From: Gonium pectorale
Taxonomy: Eukaryota; Chlorophyta; Chlorophyceae; Chlamydomonadales; Volvocaceae
DNA length: 45,191 bases
Direction of reading: 5' to 3'
NCBI GenBank assembly: GCA_001584585.1
Contig: LSYV01000016.1
Location: 577,752 to 622,942 of the forward strand
Shown: piece by piece, positions 10,401 to 21,697 of the stretch
Layout: every line of letters begins with the position of its first letter
How positions within the stretch are numbered: position 1 is the first letter of the stretch
Notes under the pieces: model-generated
Database searches by the model: none
What the model saw: only the letters and a program-made list of their open reading frames with translations
Told to the model about the DNA's origin: nothing
Translations under genes and position numbers: made by a program

Positions 10401-13400
10401 CCCGAGGAGGGGTCGTACGACAGGGGCTGCGCAAAGAGTCATGGAGAGCGTTACTTTAGTACTGCAGTGTACCACCGGGAAACCTTTTAGATGCGTCAAG
10501 TACCATCATATACCTTCAATGTCGCACAAAGAGCTCGCTCTCATACAGCGGAGGTGATGTACACACCGGGACCGTGACGGACGCGGGTTTACAGGGTCAA
10601 CACGCCACATAGTACTGTAGGCACGGCGACACTCAAGCCAGCTTACAATGGATGATTCGGCGAAGGCGAGCAAGGCGTTCCGCGCCGTTTGGGCGTATGG
10701 TGGAGACGGCGGGGGCGCCGGCGGCGACGGCGGGGGCGAAGGTGGGGGCGGTGGGCTGGGAGGCTCCGGCGGTGACGGGGGACTGGGTGGCAATTCCGGA
10801 GGCCGAGGCGGCGCCGGGGGCTCCGGGATCATGAAGAGAGGATCAAGGGGTGGGAGCACATCTGCAATGATCGAAGGGGTGCACCGGCAGCGTCAGGGAG
10901 GTCACGAGGTATCCTAGTTGCGGATGCGGGCACAAACGTGAGGTGCGCGAAAATGTCGATTTAAGCCTGGCCAACCTTGTCGTCGTAGTGTGCGAAGCTG
11001 TCCAAGCAGAAAGGTCCCTTCCGTGTACCGCATATAGAGCGAACTTGGAATGGAAGGTGTAGCTCGCGCATTGTCCCAGTCCTGGCCTGACGACCTATGC
11101 ATCGCTGAGCGCATCGCTTGTGTGCTGGGCACGCTCCGTTCCCCCATTAAACGCATGGCACGCTGCGCCATATTCCCTAACCCTAACCCTAACCCCAGCT
11201 TCCTCCGCCGCCTGCGTCCTCGGGCCTGCATGTGCCCCCGACAGCGCATGCCACCCGGACTCACACTGCATCAGCCGATGCAGCAGGCGGTATAGGCCTG
11301 AAGATGAGGTGCCGCTACCCACGGCCACTTCCGCCCGAGGCTGGCCCTCGTCCGCACCGCCGCCCTGCGGAGTGTCTGCACACGCTGTTCGTCGTAAGCC
11401 GTCGAACTCCAGTCCACCGCCTGCTGACACTCCATTCCTGGGACTACAATTATCACTGCGACCTTCTCCCAAGAGGAGTCCGCGAAGCCGCCGCCTGAAA
11501 TTGAAGGGCACATCCGATGACTGTGGCGGTGTCATCGGCAACGGTGGCGGTGACGGCAGCGACGGTGGAGTTGACGGCAGCGACGGTGGCGGTGACGGCA
11601 GCGACGGTGGCGATGGCGGCAGCGACGGTGGCGGTGACGGCAGCGACGGTGGCGGTGACGGCAGCGACGGTGGCGGTGACGGCAGCGACGGTGGCGATGG
11701 CGGCAGCGACGGTGGCGGTGTCGGCAGTAACGGTGGCGGTGACGGCAGCGACGGTGGCGGTGACGGCAGCGACGGTGGCGATGGCGGCGGCGGCGATCGC
11801 CGCGTGACCGCGTCTGGGGCGTGCGTCAGTAGCACCGCCGCCACCAGCGCGCGCCACTCGGGCTCCAGGATGACCAGTGTCACGTTGCGCAGAAAGACGC
11901 GCGGCACCACAGGACCCGAAGTCGACGACGGGCCAATCCCCACGCCCTGCGCCGCCTCGCCAGACGTCGCGTCGGTCGTCCTGTGGTGGAGGGCCGATCG
12001 TTGCCGGGCACAAAGGAACGGCATATATGCTGAGCATGATGGACAGCCATAACGGGCGCACGCACGCGGAGCAAATCCGCACGTGAACGCGCTTTTCGTC
12101 TCCTGGCCTTTGACATGATGCTTCTTCCTGCCGTCCGTTACAAATTGCGAACAAAAACTAGAGCTTGGTATGTTCCTTCCCGACGGTGCGCTACGCCACC
12201 CTGCCCACCGCTCGCCCGGACATCCCGTGAGGGTGCCCCCGAGCACGCCACCCATGCACACCTGTCGTAGATCAGATACCACAGCGGGAGAGAGCTGTTG
12301 GCCCAGTGGGCATCCGGCCCGGTCAGGGCGGGCGGGGGAGCCACTCGGGTCCACAGTGGGTTGTACTCTGGGGTGTCCGGCGGGTGCACGCCCCCGGGCG
12401 CCAGGTTGTACAGGACCAGGTCCTGGAGGATCAGCGGTGTGCGCAGGTCCAAGCGCGCCTGCGAGCCCTGCGCGCGGAGAGGCCCGAGCCGGGACATGAG
12501 AAGCCACGCCTTAATTCACGCGCCGTGCGGCGGGAGTCCCCCGAAAGGATGCGCCAAAGCGCAGCAACCCGAACGTGCAGGCAGCACGCGGCCCCTGGAG
12601 TGCGTATTGGAGTGAAGTTTGCCAGTGTTGTGTTTTGTGTGCCGTGCAGAGAGTAATGAGGTGCGCGGTGCGTACGGTGTTGCTCGCACCTTGAGGTTTA
12701 CAAAGACGTTGCTGCCGATGACGGTCTGGGGGTAGCCTCGCAAGGCGCAGGGCTCGGAACCGGCGGGCGCCGTGCAGTTCACCATTTGGACGGAGCCATC
12801 AAGGCCGCTGTATTCCGCTCCATAAACCGTTTCATCGTTGGCACTGAGGGCACATGGGCGCCATGCATCGCACCGTTGGCACGTGCGCATCGAATGGTTG
12901 CTGCGTTCGTTCCTAAAGCACGCCCGTGCGGTGCGACAGTTGAGCAGTACAGGTGGCAGCAGAATTGAAACCTATCCGGCGGCCCCCTACAGCAGATGTA
13001 CGGCATGCCGTGTGTAACGCATGCTAAACCCCATACATGAACGGCCGACCCGAGCCACCGGACACACACCATACCACTCGTCCTTTACTCATGGTGGCTA
13101 CTACCGCGAACGAAGAAGGGTAAGACAAGAAGGACAGCCTCGTCAAGGTCATGGCAGCCCATGGTTCCGTGGTCGTTGGCTACGTGCGCGCGGTGCGTAC
13201 CTTACGAGGAGCACGCGTAGAGCTACGCCACCGGGTTCTGTTGAGAAGGCTATGTACACATCGACCATGCCGTACCAAAACTGAAAGCCCAATGGTCCCT
13301 GCAACCAACGGCGGCGGCGGCGGGTGTAAAGTGCCGTGCGCACCAGCAATGCAGAAGGGTCAATATTTTCCTGACTATTAGCCGCCCCGTGGTAAGTATA

Positions 13401-16400
13401 TCCAATGGCGTAGAAAGACGCATGCCAACTTGAAGCTCTCGCGTCCAGTGCGTTTCGAAGGTGTTCCTTCTGCTCGGCCGTACCGCACGCGTTCGGGTTG
13501 CCCAACACTGCTGCTCTTCGCCGTCTCCTACTTGCTGAACCCCCTTGCTAATATTGCTTGCCAAGAAGCGCGTGCTGGCTCATGTCTGCAGCACGCAGCG
13601 TGGCGATCCGTTCTTACGCTCTTCACTTGTCCACCGCCAATATGGATGTGTGTGCTGCCTGAGCGAGGCCGCCGGTTACGAAACCCAGCTTGCCTCCCAA
13701 CACGGCCATGCACAGCGCCACAACATGCCCGCACGTGTTCGTTCGTACCCTGCACGTACCCATTTGAGCGCCTCCGCTTGGTCACCGTGTAGCTCCAGCG
13801 GCGGCCAGACCCACGACCGCGGCAGCAGCGGCGGACCTCCGGTGGGGGCAGTCGCGTACGCACTCGCCGACAGCAGCGTGCAGTCCGACAGGAGGACCTG
13901 GCGGGTGGGCGGGCGGGCGGGAGAGGATGCCCGGTCTCCTTTTGGGAGGCTGGCTATCACATGTGATACGGTTTGCTTTGGATAGCTAATGCATCAACGA
14001 TAAGGGCGGGCGGGCGGGTAGGCAGGGAGAGGACGCCCGGTCAACCGAAGGAGTGGCCGCTTAGTGCGATTACACATGGCGCGATGACCCGACATGTGTC
14101 AACTTCGGTTACGCGAGCAGGCCAAGGCGCAAGAGCGGTCGGGTTCGCACTCAAACCTCCCACTTTTGGAGCGGGTCCGGCTGATACCTACCACATTCAA
14201 GAGCTGGAGCGTTTCCGCTTTTAGCTGGTGCGGCTGCTCGCCATCTTCAGCCGCCGGCACCTGTGGGCGAGGCCGAAACGCAAACGGCGAGGCCTGCTTT
14301 CCTATTCCGGTGAACAGCACATACGTATCAATGGCAAAGGCAGTCCTCGTGACGCCGGCGACACGTGGTGCCCCTTCAAGCCCAACACCACTACTCAGTT
14401 GGTCTCAAGCAATCCCATGGCAGCAACACAAAAAAGCACCCACGTCGCCCCCGCGAATACACATTTGGCGGGTGGGGTACTGAGCCCTTAAGCCGCACAT
14501 AATGGCGCGCTTAAACGATGGCCGCCGCCGTGAGTGCTCAACACGATTTGCTCCCAGTTCGCATCACGGCGCATCCCTTCGCGGAGCAGGCGCCCATGCT
14601 GCCATGCAGAAGCAGACAGCTGGCACAACCTTAACGTGGAACATTTAGGATAAACCGCACCTGCACCGCACGCAGCCTCATCGCAAGCTTCTCCGTCACA
14701 TCCGCAATGTGCAAGGCGTCGGCGGCGCGCTGGACTTTGTACAGGAAAGCCACCTCCAGGTCCGGAACCACCAGCGTGCACCGGCTCAGCGTCAGCAACG
14801 CAACGCTTGATTCCACAGAGTCCGTGAGCAGCCTGAACTTCCTGTGTGTCACACGCAGGCAGGGGGGATAGGGCAGCACCACAGGACCGGGTCAGCGTCG
14901 GCACGACTAGACTGGCACGTATGTGGGGTCCACACGCAGCTGGGCAGGGGGACAGTTGCGGTACGTGCGGCAGCAGGGGGCGAACGACACGATTAGAGAC
15001 TTTTGGCGGTGCAGCCTTGTGCCTTGTGATCCGTAACCAAGAGACTACAGAATGCCGAGGCGACGAAGATGAGTAAGCAATTGAGATGTGCAAACGCCCA
15101 ATACAGGTTAATCGCCACACAAGCATGACCACAAGGGCACGCTGTTCACTGAAACTCGGGCGGATAAATAGCAGACGTACCTGTCGATTTTGAAACTCAG
15201 AACCGATAACGACAGCAGCTCGCCGTTGGTAGCTGGCGAGGAGGCGACAGGCAGGTTGACCAGGGTCAGATCGTACAGGTGCGCCTCTATCTGCATGTCC
15301 TGCCGATCGTCATAGCACACGAGCGTGTGTACGAGTAACTTCGGGTTTTGGCAAGGCGCGGAGGGTGGCTTGAACAACTTGGCATGGAACAACCAGGGGC
15401 ATTATAGGAAGGGCATGTGCGCACAGTCGTGTTTGGTGTACACGAACTGTTTAGCAAGGAGCACCTCCGCGCGCGTCCTGCAGCGGGGCTCCTAGGCATA
15501 GGGTGAAACACGGGTTATCATGACAAGTATGCACTGTCGGGCGTAAAGCCGTCTCTGCCTGCCGCTGTGCTCTTGTAATTCACTGAGGGTTCACGTGCAC
15601 TCCTAACCTTGTACTCTCCAGGTATAACGGAACCAGTTCCCTGCCGTCCTCTCCACAGCGCCTCCCTCCCCGCAAGGTCCAGGATGGTGGTGCGGCTCGG
15701 GTCGCCCAAGAGTGCCAGTAGGCATCCGAACGGGATGGTCGGCTGCGCACACACATGGGTAGCATGGAAGAAAGGGGGTGGGATATGAGAAAACAATGTA
15801 CGCACGTGAGCGGCTTTCACCTGCCGTGCGACCAAGGGGCCGAAGGTGGCAGGGCATGCAAACGTGCCGGGAAGGCTCCCGCACGGGCCCCCTTCTGGTG
15901 TAGGTCGTGGTACATGGCAAGCTACCATGGCATGGCCATCTGCCCAGTAAGAATAGTCACAGTGCAGCACCAGCACCACCGTTTTCGGTACATTTGGCAG
16001 ACCGCAACTTACAGTCTGCCATTCTTCGGGACCGGGGATGGTCATGTTTGACGTGAGGGAGAGGATCACGGGGCCCTCAGTGTCGTCGAACAGCCCCACG
16101 ACCAGCGCGCCAAGCTGCTCCCCGCTCGTCACGGGCCGTGCGGAGCAGGGATACGGTGCAGGCAGCCCGTACCCCACAGAGGTCAGCGTCACGTTGCGCC
16201 AGATCACATTGCCACCTTGCGAGCCGCCGCCGCTGCCACCGCTGCTGCCGGCTACAGTGGTGCCGGCTGCACCGGCACCGGCCACGGAGAAATGGCCCCC
16301 GAGCCATACTGACCCTCGGGTCACCAGTACCTCGGGACTGAAGGGCCACGCGTCGGTCCGACTGCACAAACTTGTAATGACGGCACGCAGGTCGGACTGC

Positions 16401-17151
16401 GAAAGCACGAGCGTTACATCCTCCAGGATGAGGGTGGAGTCGGCCGGCAGGGTCACCAGGGCTGATGGCGCCAGGCTGGGCAGGGTGGGGGCGGGCCCGA
16501 GCGGGCGGGCCACGTCGGCGAGGTGCAGGGACAACGACCGCAGCGTCAGCTGCTGACCTGGGCGAGCATGCGGGTGGAATAGGGATGTGGGGCGGGATGT
16601 GAGGCACTAAGAGAAACACAGGACGGTCAAGCAGGGGTATGGTCACACGACCCACGGTGCACGTGAGTTACATACCGTTTGCGCAATCTCATATGTCGTC
16701 TCCACATACCTGGGAGCAGGCGCACCAGCGGTCCGCTGGCTTGCAGAATCTCCGCCACAGGGATGAAATCGACGGCCGTGTAGGCGGTCGGCGGAGGTGC
16801 AGGGGCCGGTGTTGCGCCACCGGCGCTTTCCTGCCCCGCCAGCATGAGGCTCTCCGGCGGTGTCCCGCCCTGACCGAGAAGGACCAGGGACGAGCTCCCA
16901 TCCGGGAGCTGCGTCGCTCCTTGCTGCCAGTCTGAGCCATCAGGAATAACTTGCAGAGTCCCGGAGGGCAGCCGCCCACCCTGGGCCGTGAGCAGTGCAC
17001 CAATGGTGCTTTGCAGCGAGCCGCTTGTCAGGCCAGTGTCCGCGACTGCTGATGACAGCAGGAACGGCCACAGTAGGAGGACGAAAAGGAGAAACTGACT
17101 CCGTAGGGCGGCGGGAGGCAGGCAGCGCGCAACCCTCCACTGCGCCTCCAA
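5188..17151 (-). CDS. Gene B: receptor-like TKL protein kinase, complete
   Basis: This is a single-pass membrane kinase of about 1706 residues. Exons (high to low): 17151-16710, 16557-16013, 15742-15608, 15299-15181, 14841-14661, 14260-14192, 13897-13760, 13298-13201, 12912-12690, 12467-12262, 11980-11463, 10861-10647, 10426-10258, 9744-9170, 8839-8651, 8095-8012, 7498-7291, 7045-6833, 6622-6491, 6266-6049, 5777-5613, 5466-5188. All phases agree. The start is the ATG before a signal peptide (hydrophobic core at residues about 20-37). Residues 38-1085 form the ectodomain, with recurring motifs such as LEDVTLVLSQSDL, LRNVTLVILEPEWRALVAAV and LQDLVLYNLAPGG. It also has two Pro-rich tracts, SLPSPPP repeats in exon 11 and PPSPP repeats in exon 12. 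The transmembrane helix lies at about 1088-1113, followed by an RRQ stop-transfer. The kinase domain begins near residue 1310. Volvocalean TKL kinases are known to be numerous. The role of this ectodomain is unknown, and matrix sensing is inference. Confidence 0.82.
8311..8340. repeat. Perfect 15-bp tandem duplication
   Basis: The 15-mer TATGTACGGAGGATA occurs twice in immediate succession. It lies in the gene B intron between exons 15 and 16 and does not touch coding sequence. It looks like a simple slippage duplication. Confidence 0.7.
11172..11195. repeat. Short interstitial telomere-type tract (CCCTAA)n
   Basis: The plus strand reads CCCTAACCCTAACCCTAACC, about three and a half hexamers of CCCTAA, equal to TTAGGG on the strand of gene B. 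It lies in the intron between exons 11 and 12 of gene B, outside the coding exons deduced from splice phase. The hexamer differs from the TTTTAGGG octamer of Chlamydomonas reinhardtii. With so few units, chance or slippage is as likely as telomere repair. Confidence 0.6.
11518..11795 (-). repeat. 21-bp minisatellite coding SLPSPPP heptapeptides in gene B exon 11
   Basis: About 13 imperfect copies of a 21-bp unit occur (plus strand GGTGGCGGTGACGGCAGCGAC, one base longer than the printable limit, so read it as seven codons). On the minus strand in the gene frame each unit gives S-L-P-S-P-P-P, with variants LLPTPPP and SLPPSPP. The unit length is a multiple of three, so copy number can change without breaking the frame. 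All three minus-strand frames and a plus-strand GSDGGGD frame stay open across it, which creates long false ORFs. The array sits just after the NVTLVILEPEWRALVAAVL motif. The same exon in C and D has ordinary Ala/Gln-rich sequence instead. The peptide resembles hydroxyproline-rich algal wall-protein rods, which are usually O-glycosylated. Confidence 0.88.
13904..14024. repeat. Duplicated GGGC-rich blocks in a gene B intron
   Basis: Two blocks of GGGCGGGCGGGCGGG-type sequence (about 13905-13922 and 14004-14016) are each followed by GAGAGGAYGCCCGGTC. They are a local duplication about 100 bp apart, inside the intron between exons 6 and 7. Each has four or more G runs on the plus strand and so could fold as a G-quadruplex in DNA. 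On the transcribed strand they would be C-rich in the RNA. Confidence 0.5.
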
Positions 17152-18500
17152 GCCTGCGTGCCGGGTGCGGGTGAGGGGAGGGTGGGAGCAGAGAGTGGAA
17201 GGCGCAGCTCAATAATGGCCGCAGCCTCAGGTCGTCATCGTCAACACTGGACGCTGAGCTGTGCGTTCGGCTGCTTGCCGCGTGAGCCTCAATGTCGGAC
17301 TCCATCTGTCTGCCCTTCTGACATCCTATAAAGTCGTGATAATCGTCTATAGTTGCATATGCAATACCTGCATCATGCATCAGCACCTCAAGGCTCCACC
17401 AGGAAGTACTTTCCGCTGCACGCTGTCACCAAGAAATATTGGAAATTTCAGATGAAAAGGTGTACGAACACGTCACTTGCGGCTGCACTCTGCTGGGGCA
17501 ATCACTTGTCTTACTTTCCAACTCCAAACCTTACCAAACATGTGCACCTGCAGTAGACTCTGCAGGGATGAACAAGCTTTATAGGCGAGGACGGTAAACC
17601 CTCTTGCGGAATATTTGAAGCTGTTCTAAGGATACTTACATTGATGCGCGCGTTGTTATTGGACCCGTTCTCCGAGTATTGCCTGGCACCGAGACCAGAG
17701 TTGCAGTACGCCCTGCTTGCTCAAAGGTAGCCATCCATGTAGCTACGCTGATGTAAGCACGCTTTGCTCGACGCTGCTGTGGTGCACATTCCTAGGCCGC
17801 CACGCCATTGTCATACGGTGTGCGCGTGCCGTGCACATGTGCGACGTACGGTCAGTCGGTCGTCGGTCCGGACGGTCCCTGATCCCTGGCAAGAAATGTA
17901 TCAAGGGCTTTGCCAACAAATGTCTTACCTCTCCCTGGCAGGCGCGTTCTTGTTTTGGTGGTTAAGAGAGCTCATCCACCGTTTTCTTATCACATCCTCA
18001 TTTCATGACTAAGCGCGTGGGATACCGATATCGCGGTTGGCCACCGTCGACTTGCATACATCCCGCTCCCATTGCTAGGGTAGGGAGTGCTGCACCATTA
18101 CACTCTGGAAGTCTGGGCAGTTGGACTCATTCCAAGACTTGTAAGTGCACTGCGGGCTGGCGATAGCCTTTAGCCACGTCCATCCTTACCGGTCTGCTCA
18201 TCGACGTCCGTCGTTTTGGGTGGGCGGGTCGGGCGCACGCGGGTCTGGTAACCGCTGCAGCTCGCCGATGGACCGGTGTGAAGTCGGCAATCCCGCGAAG
18301 ACCGCCCACGACCATTTGAGCGAGGTAACAACGTAGTATCAACGATGCCCTGGTAAGCTGTCCCGTCCAGGACCGGGGGTTGGGTGCGTCTGCTCGTTTG
18401 CCTTGCCTTTTTCTGTACCGCCCGCCCGCCCTGCTGGAAACATCGCGCCTTCGGGTGCGTATGTCCGTAGAGGTGTGGTGCGGCTCCCCAATTGTAGTTT
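17152..18500. other. Upstream flank of gene B; no gene recognised
   Basis: This stretch precedes the gene B start codon and must hold its promoter. A TATAAAG-like sequence on the minus strand is present at about 17576-17583 (CCTATAAAGC), roughly 430 bp upstream of the ATG. This is only a weak candidate because no transcript start is known. I see no exon of the receptor family and no other gene. Confidence 0.35.
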
Positions 18501-18960
18501 TTCTTTTCTTCAGTGACCAGCCAACAGCAGCGGAATCAGGCATATCGGGCCCTTGACCAACCACGCGCGCTGCTGGCACCGTGCGTTTTGCTGTCAATTG
18601 TGAGCGCAGTAGGCGCCATTCTTGTTAATCGGCCACCCGCGCGCGCTGCTGCGGCCGTGAGCTGCTTGAGAGGCCGTATTACATGGCGCTGCGAGCGCTG
18701 TATGCCACCTTGGCTGTAAGCGCATCAGGCGCTGTTTTACCGCGTGCGCCGCTAGCGCCGTGAGCTGCCTTCAGAGGTTTGTGCTACAAGCGCCGCTATA
18801 GCGCACCAGGTGCTGCACCAGATTATATAACCAACTGTGAGCGCTGCGAGCGCCATTGCGTACGGAGAGACTGAGTTGGTTAATACGGCCGTCAGCCCTT
18901 GCTATCCGTGCCGTTCCAGTGCGTTTAAGCCGCAGCGTTTGTAGCGTGATTTTAATCAGT
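18500..18960. repeat. Degenerate GC-rich repeat tract
   Basis: Loosely repeated blocks share GTGAGCGC, AAGCGC, GCGCGCTGCTG and GCCGTGAGCTGC at irregular spacings of roughly 40-90 bp. The pattern is visible by eye but too diverged to define a unit. It lies just left of the coding remnant at 19.37 kb and may be the decayed flank of the same mobile element. That link is inference. Confidence 0.35.
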
Positions 18961-19367
18961 ACAGAGGCCACAAGTGCGTGCTTTAAGCTGGACTCTGCAG
19001 TGGCCTGTAAGCAGTCGTGGATCCTGCTGCGTCTGTGCCGCTCTTGCCTCTGACCCCTCGGCGCAACGTGCTAAGGGCTGCTACTGCACAGCATTTACGG
19101 TCCAGCCAGGTTCGTGCCTCTGCCAGTGAATCCAATGAGATTGTGGCTTCCATTGTAATATTCGCACATATGGGCTCTGGGTCTTTGCGTGCAGCCGTAG
19201 ACGCATAGTAAGGCCGCCGCCAGCCCAGTGCTTGCGCAATCAGAGGTTCGTAGCATACTAGCATTCGCCAAGACCGCACCCCTGTAGCGTGGAACGTTAA
19301 GTCGTGCACGCACGACGCATGCTTGTGTCTGTTAATATCGCTACCCTCCTTTGCGTACAACGACAGC

Positions 19368-19733
19368 ATGGATGCTACGGGTTCGGCGTCGAAGCTCCCA
19401 ACCTTTGAGCCCTTTGAGGTTTCAGGGTTCAAGCGGTTTGCGCCCCGTGGAGTCTGCTACCCGCAGGGTGCCTACCAAAGTGGAACTGGTAAAGATCATG
19501 CTGGATTCCGCTCCCTTGCAGGACAGCCCGTTGGTTGTCTGGTACTCTGCGCACATAAGCACCCTCTTGGCTAACGCGGACACTGACTATAACGTGGCCC
19601 TCCCAGGAGCAGGTCGTGGAGGCGCTACCGTACGCTTACCGCGGAGCAGCTGCTTGAGTACTACCTCGCGCTGCTTGCCAAGCACTTCGAGTCCGCCCAT
19701 GCCCGTGACCCCGCGCTGCTAACAAGCGGCTAA
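19368..19733 (+). pseudogene. Frameshifted coding remnant, possibly Gag-like from a retroelement
   Basis: Three consecutive plus-strand segments have protein-like composition, each in a different frame. The first starts with an ATG at 19368 (MDATGSASKLPTFEPFEVSG). The second covers about 19449-19600 (KVELVKIMLDSAPLQDSP, then VVWYSAHISTLLANADTDY). The third covers about 19638-19733 (TAEQLLEYYLALLAKHFESA) and ends at a TAA. The frames change between segments, so at least two frameshifts have broken the reading frame. The LPTFEPF start followed by helical sequence resembles the N-terminus of Gag polyproteins of algal LTR elements, but no nucleocapsid zinc knuckle, protease or reverse transcriptase is visible. 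A decayed host gene is the alternative. Confidence 0.4.
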
Positions 19734-21100
19734 GATCTAGCTTGCAGCGCTTTGAAGAAGTGAGGAGAAGAAGACATGGCACCCATGTGCCCCGCTCGCC
19801 GATCCTGCTTGCGCACGCTCGCCCGCGCATGCTTGCTTGCCTGGCTAACGCCGAAACGGTATGGGAAATGGTGTCACAGTGTCATAAAAGGGGAAAGCAG
19901 CGACGTGGGCTCAAAAGATGATGGCGAAGACCTTACATGACCTTCAGCTAGTCGGCCAGGCTAACGAAAGGGGTCTGCTAGCTGCACATGGGGCTACTGC
20001 CCATGAGCAGGACGAGACAGCGGCAACAGACGCTGCCTCGGCCTAAACACACGCGACCGGTACGGCGATCAAGAACCACCAACCTGAACTACAAACAGAT
20101 CAGACACCGACAATGATACACGCCAATGAAACGCACTGACGAATACGGAAGCATGGCAACACGACGGCAAACCAAGCGAAACCATCATGCGAAGACAGGT
20201 GACGGTAAAATGAAGATGTGCATCAATCTGAGCCGTCCTGCAATAGACTGAGAAATGACAGTCTGGAAATCATCGCTCTCTGAATCCCTGCCGTGTAGGG
20301 CGGCGCTCTTCCTGCCCAATCCATAAGCATGAACCAGTGCTAATGCCGCGTACTGGACTCGCGCCGCCAGCACCTTGGCCACTGAATGATGTTTTCATAC
20401 AGAGGCATACAGCCACAACGCCTCGGACCAATGCCACAGAAACGAACCCACGAGTCAAGCCGTGCGGGAAGCATCTGCGTGCAGCTGACAAAACCAGCGA
20501 GAAGCCTTTACCTCGTCTCACACGCGACAGCCGGCTACCGTAGTTCAATATGGTCCGCAGGCCACAGTGTACTCAACGGTGTGTATTTGCGTGTGTGGCC
20601 ATCGGTGCCAGCAGGCGCGCAACGAACGACATGCCAGAGGGCTACAAGGAGGAACACGGCAGTCGCCAGTGGAGTCGCAGCCCAAGCAGCGCCCAGCTCT
20701 CGGTGGGACGAAAGCTGGGCATCAGAGGCCGGGCATGCTTATCCAGATCCAGGCCGCGGAATCATACCACGCAGGGAGCGCGCAGTTACACGCACACGCC
20801 AGCAACGAAGAGCCGCGGCCCGTGGGCACGCGCGCAATAGAAAAGAATGATCACAACGCATCCCATTCTCGCATTCCGCGCACAGCCTGTACCAATATGC
20901 GTGTGATTGTTAGCGACACGTCGCAAATGAGCATCCAATTTTACGGCCTCCCGCCAACACCGCTCTGGAGCGGAGCGGCCGAAGGGAGACTATGACTCGG
21001 CGCGCAATGCACGTGAGGCGGGGGCCACAACTGCCCACCAGACGCATGCAACCACAACCGGCCACGCATACACAATTGCGCATCTCGCAGTGAGCAGGGC
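19734..21100. other. Intergenic spacer; nothing recognised
   Basis: The stretch is moderately GC-rich. Plus-strand frames of up to 154 codons (20386-20850) have no domain and a composition typical of chance frames. It ends where homology between the 3' flanks of genes C and D begins. Confidence 0.4.
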
Positions 21101-21123
21101 CAAAGAAGAGAAGCAGTCGCCCG

Positions 21124-21235
21124 TCAGCTCGCGCGCTCCAGTTGTACGAACACCTCCAGCTCCTGTCGCCGCAGATTTGTATTGAAGAGCGCGCTGTCAC
21201 CAATGGCGCACGCCAAGTGGATCGGGCGCGCAGCC
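21124..21235 (-). other. Conserved short reading frame in the 3' flank of gene C
   Basis: On the minus strand a frame reads HLACAIGDSALFNTNLRRQE and ends in QLERAS-stop at 21124. The matching flank of gene D (36769-36889) reads GAIGDSVFFNTKLRIGKREA and ends in QLKRAS-stop. The two differ by many substitutions and one 9-base indel, yet the frame and stop are kept. This could be the last exon of a small unknown gene carried along with the duplication, or a non-coding flank open by chance. No domain is recognised. Confidence 0.3.
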
Positions 21236-21697
21236 CCTTAAGACGATGAATCGATAATCACTGCCGTCGCATCGGTTGTGTTGCCTATCTGCTTTGTGTT
21301 GAAAAGGAAAACCTATCTGCTTTGTGTGTGCCACCCGCGCCCCAGTGCATGCAAGACACATTGTGCATAATGGCGCGAGCCCCCTCCCTTCCATCGTTTC
21401 GTTCTCCTCCAGTGCTGCTACAAGCCATGTTGCTCTCCCCGCTGGCCTGACGACCGCAGGTGCTCGGGGTCGCTGGGCACCAAGTCCTTCGCCAGACAAC
21501 TAAATGATGAGGTCCGCGCGCCGCTAGGACCGGTGCCTGTGTAGTCGGCATCCCTTCAGGTTCATGCGTGGTTTTCGGACGGCTTAGACGTCGCTGGGCA
21601 TGAAGTCCCCCGCCGTCGGACAAGTATGAGCATGGCGCCGCGCTGCCGCAGCCGCCGCTTGCATAGCAGCGCTGCCTTCGCTGGCATCGCTTCGGGT

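Noticed and set aside
10240..10499. Apparent frameshift in the SYDPSSGTLVLAVARHYG exon of gene B
   Set aside because: Codon-by-codon comparison with C shows B stays in frame to ILPYPDLVLPYSELAG and the donor at 10257. The apparent break came from reading a neighbouring frame.
11120..12052. Long plus-strand frame with GSDGGGD repeats and a minus-strand frame with VAAVTAT repeats
   Set aside because: Both are other-frame readings of the 21-bp minisatellite. The gene frame (SLPSPPP) is fixed by exon phase and by the flanking conserved motifs.
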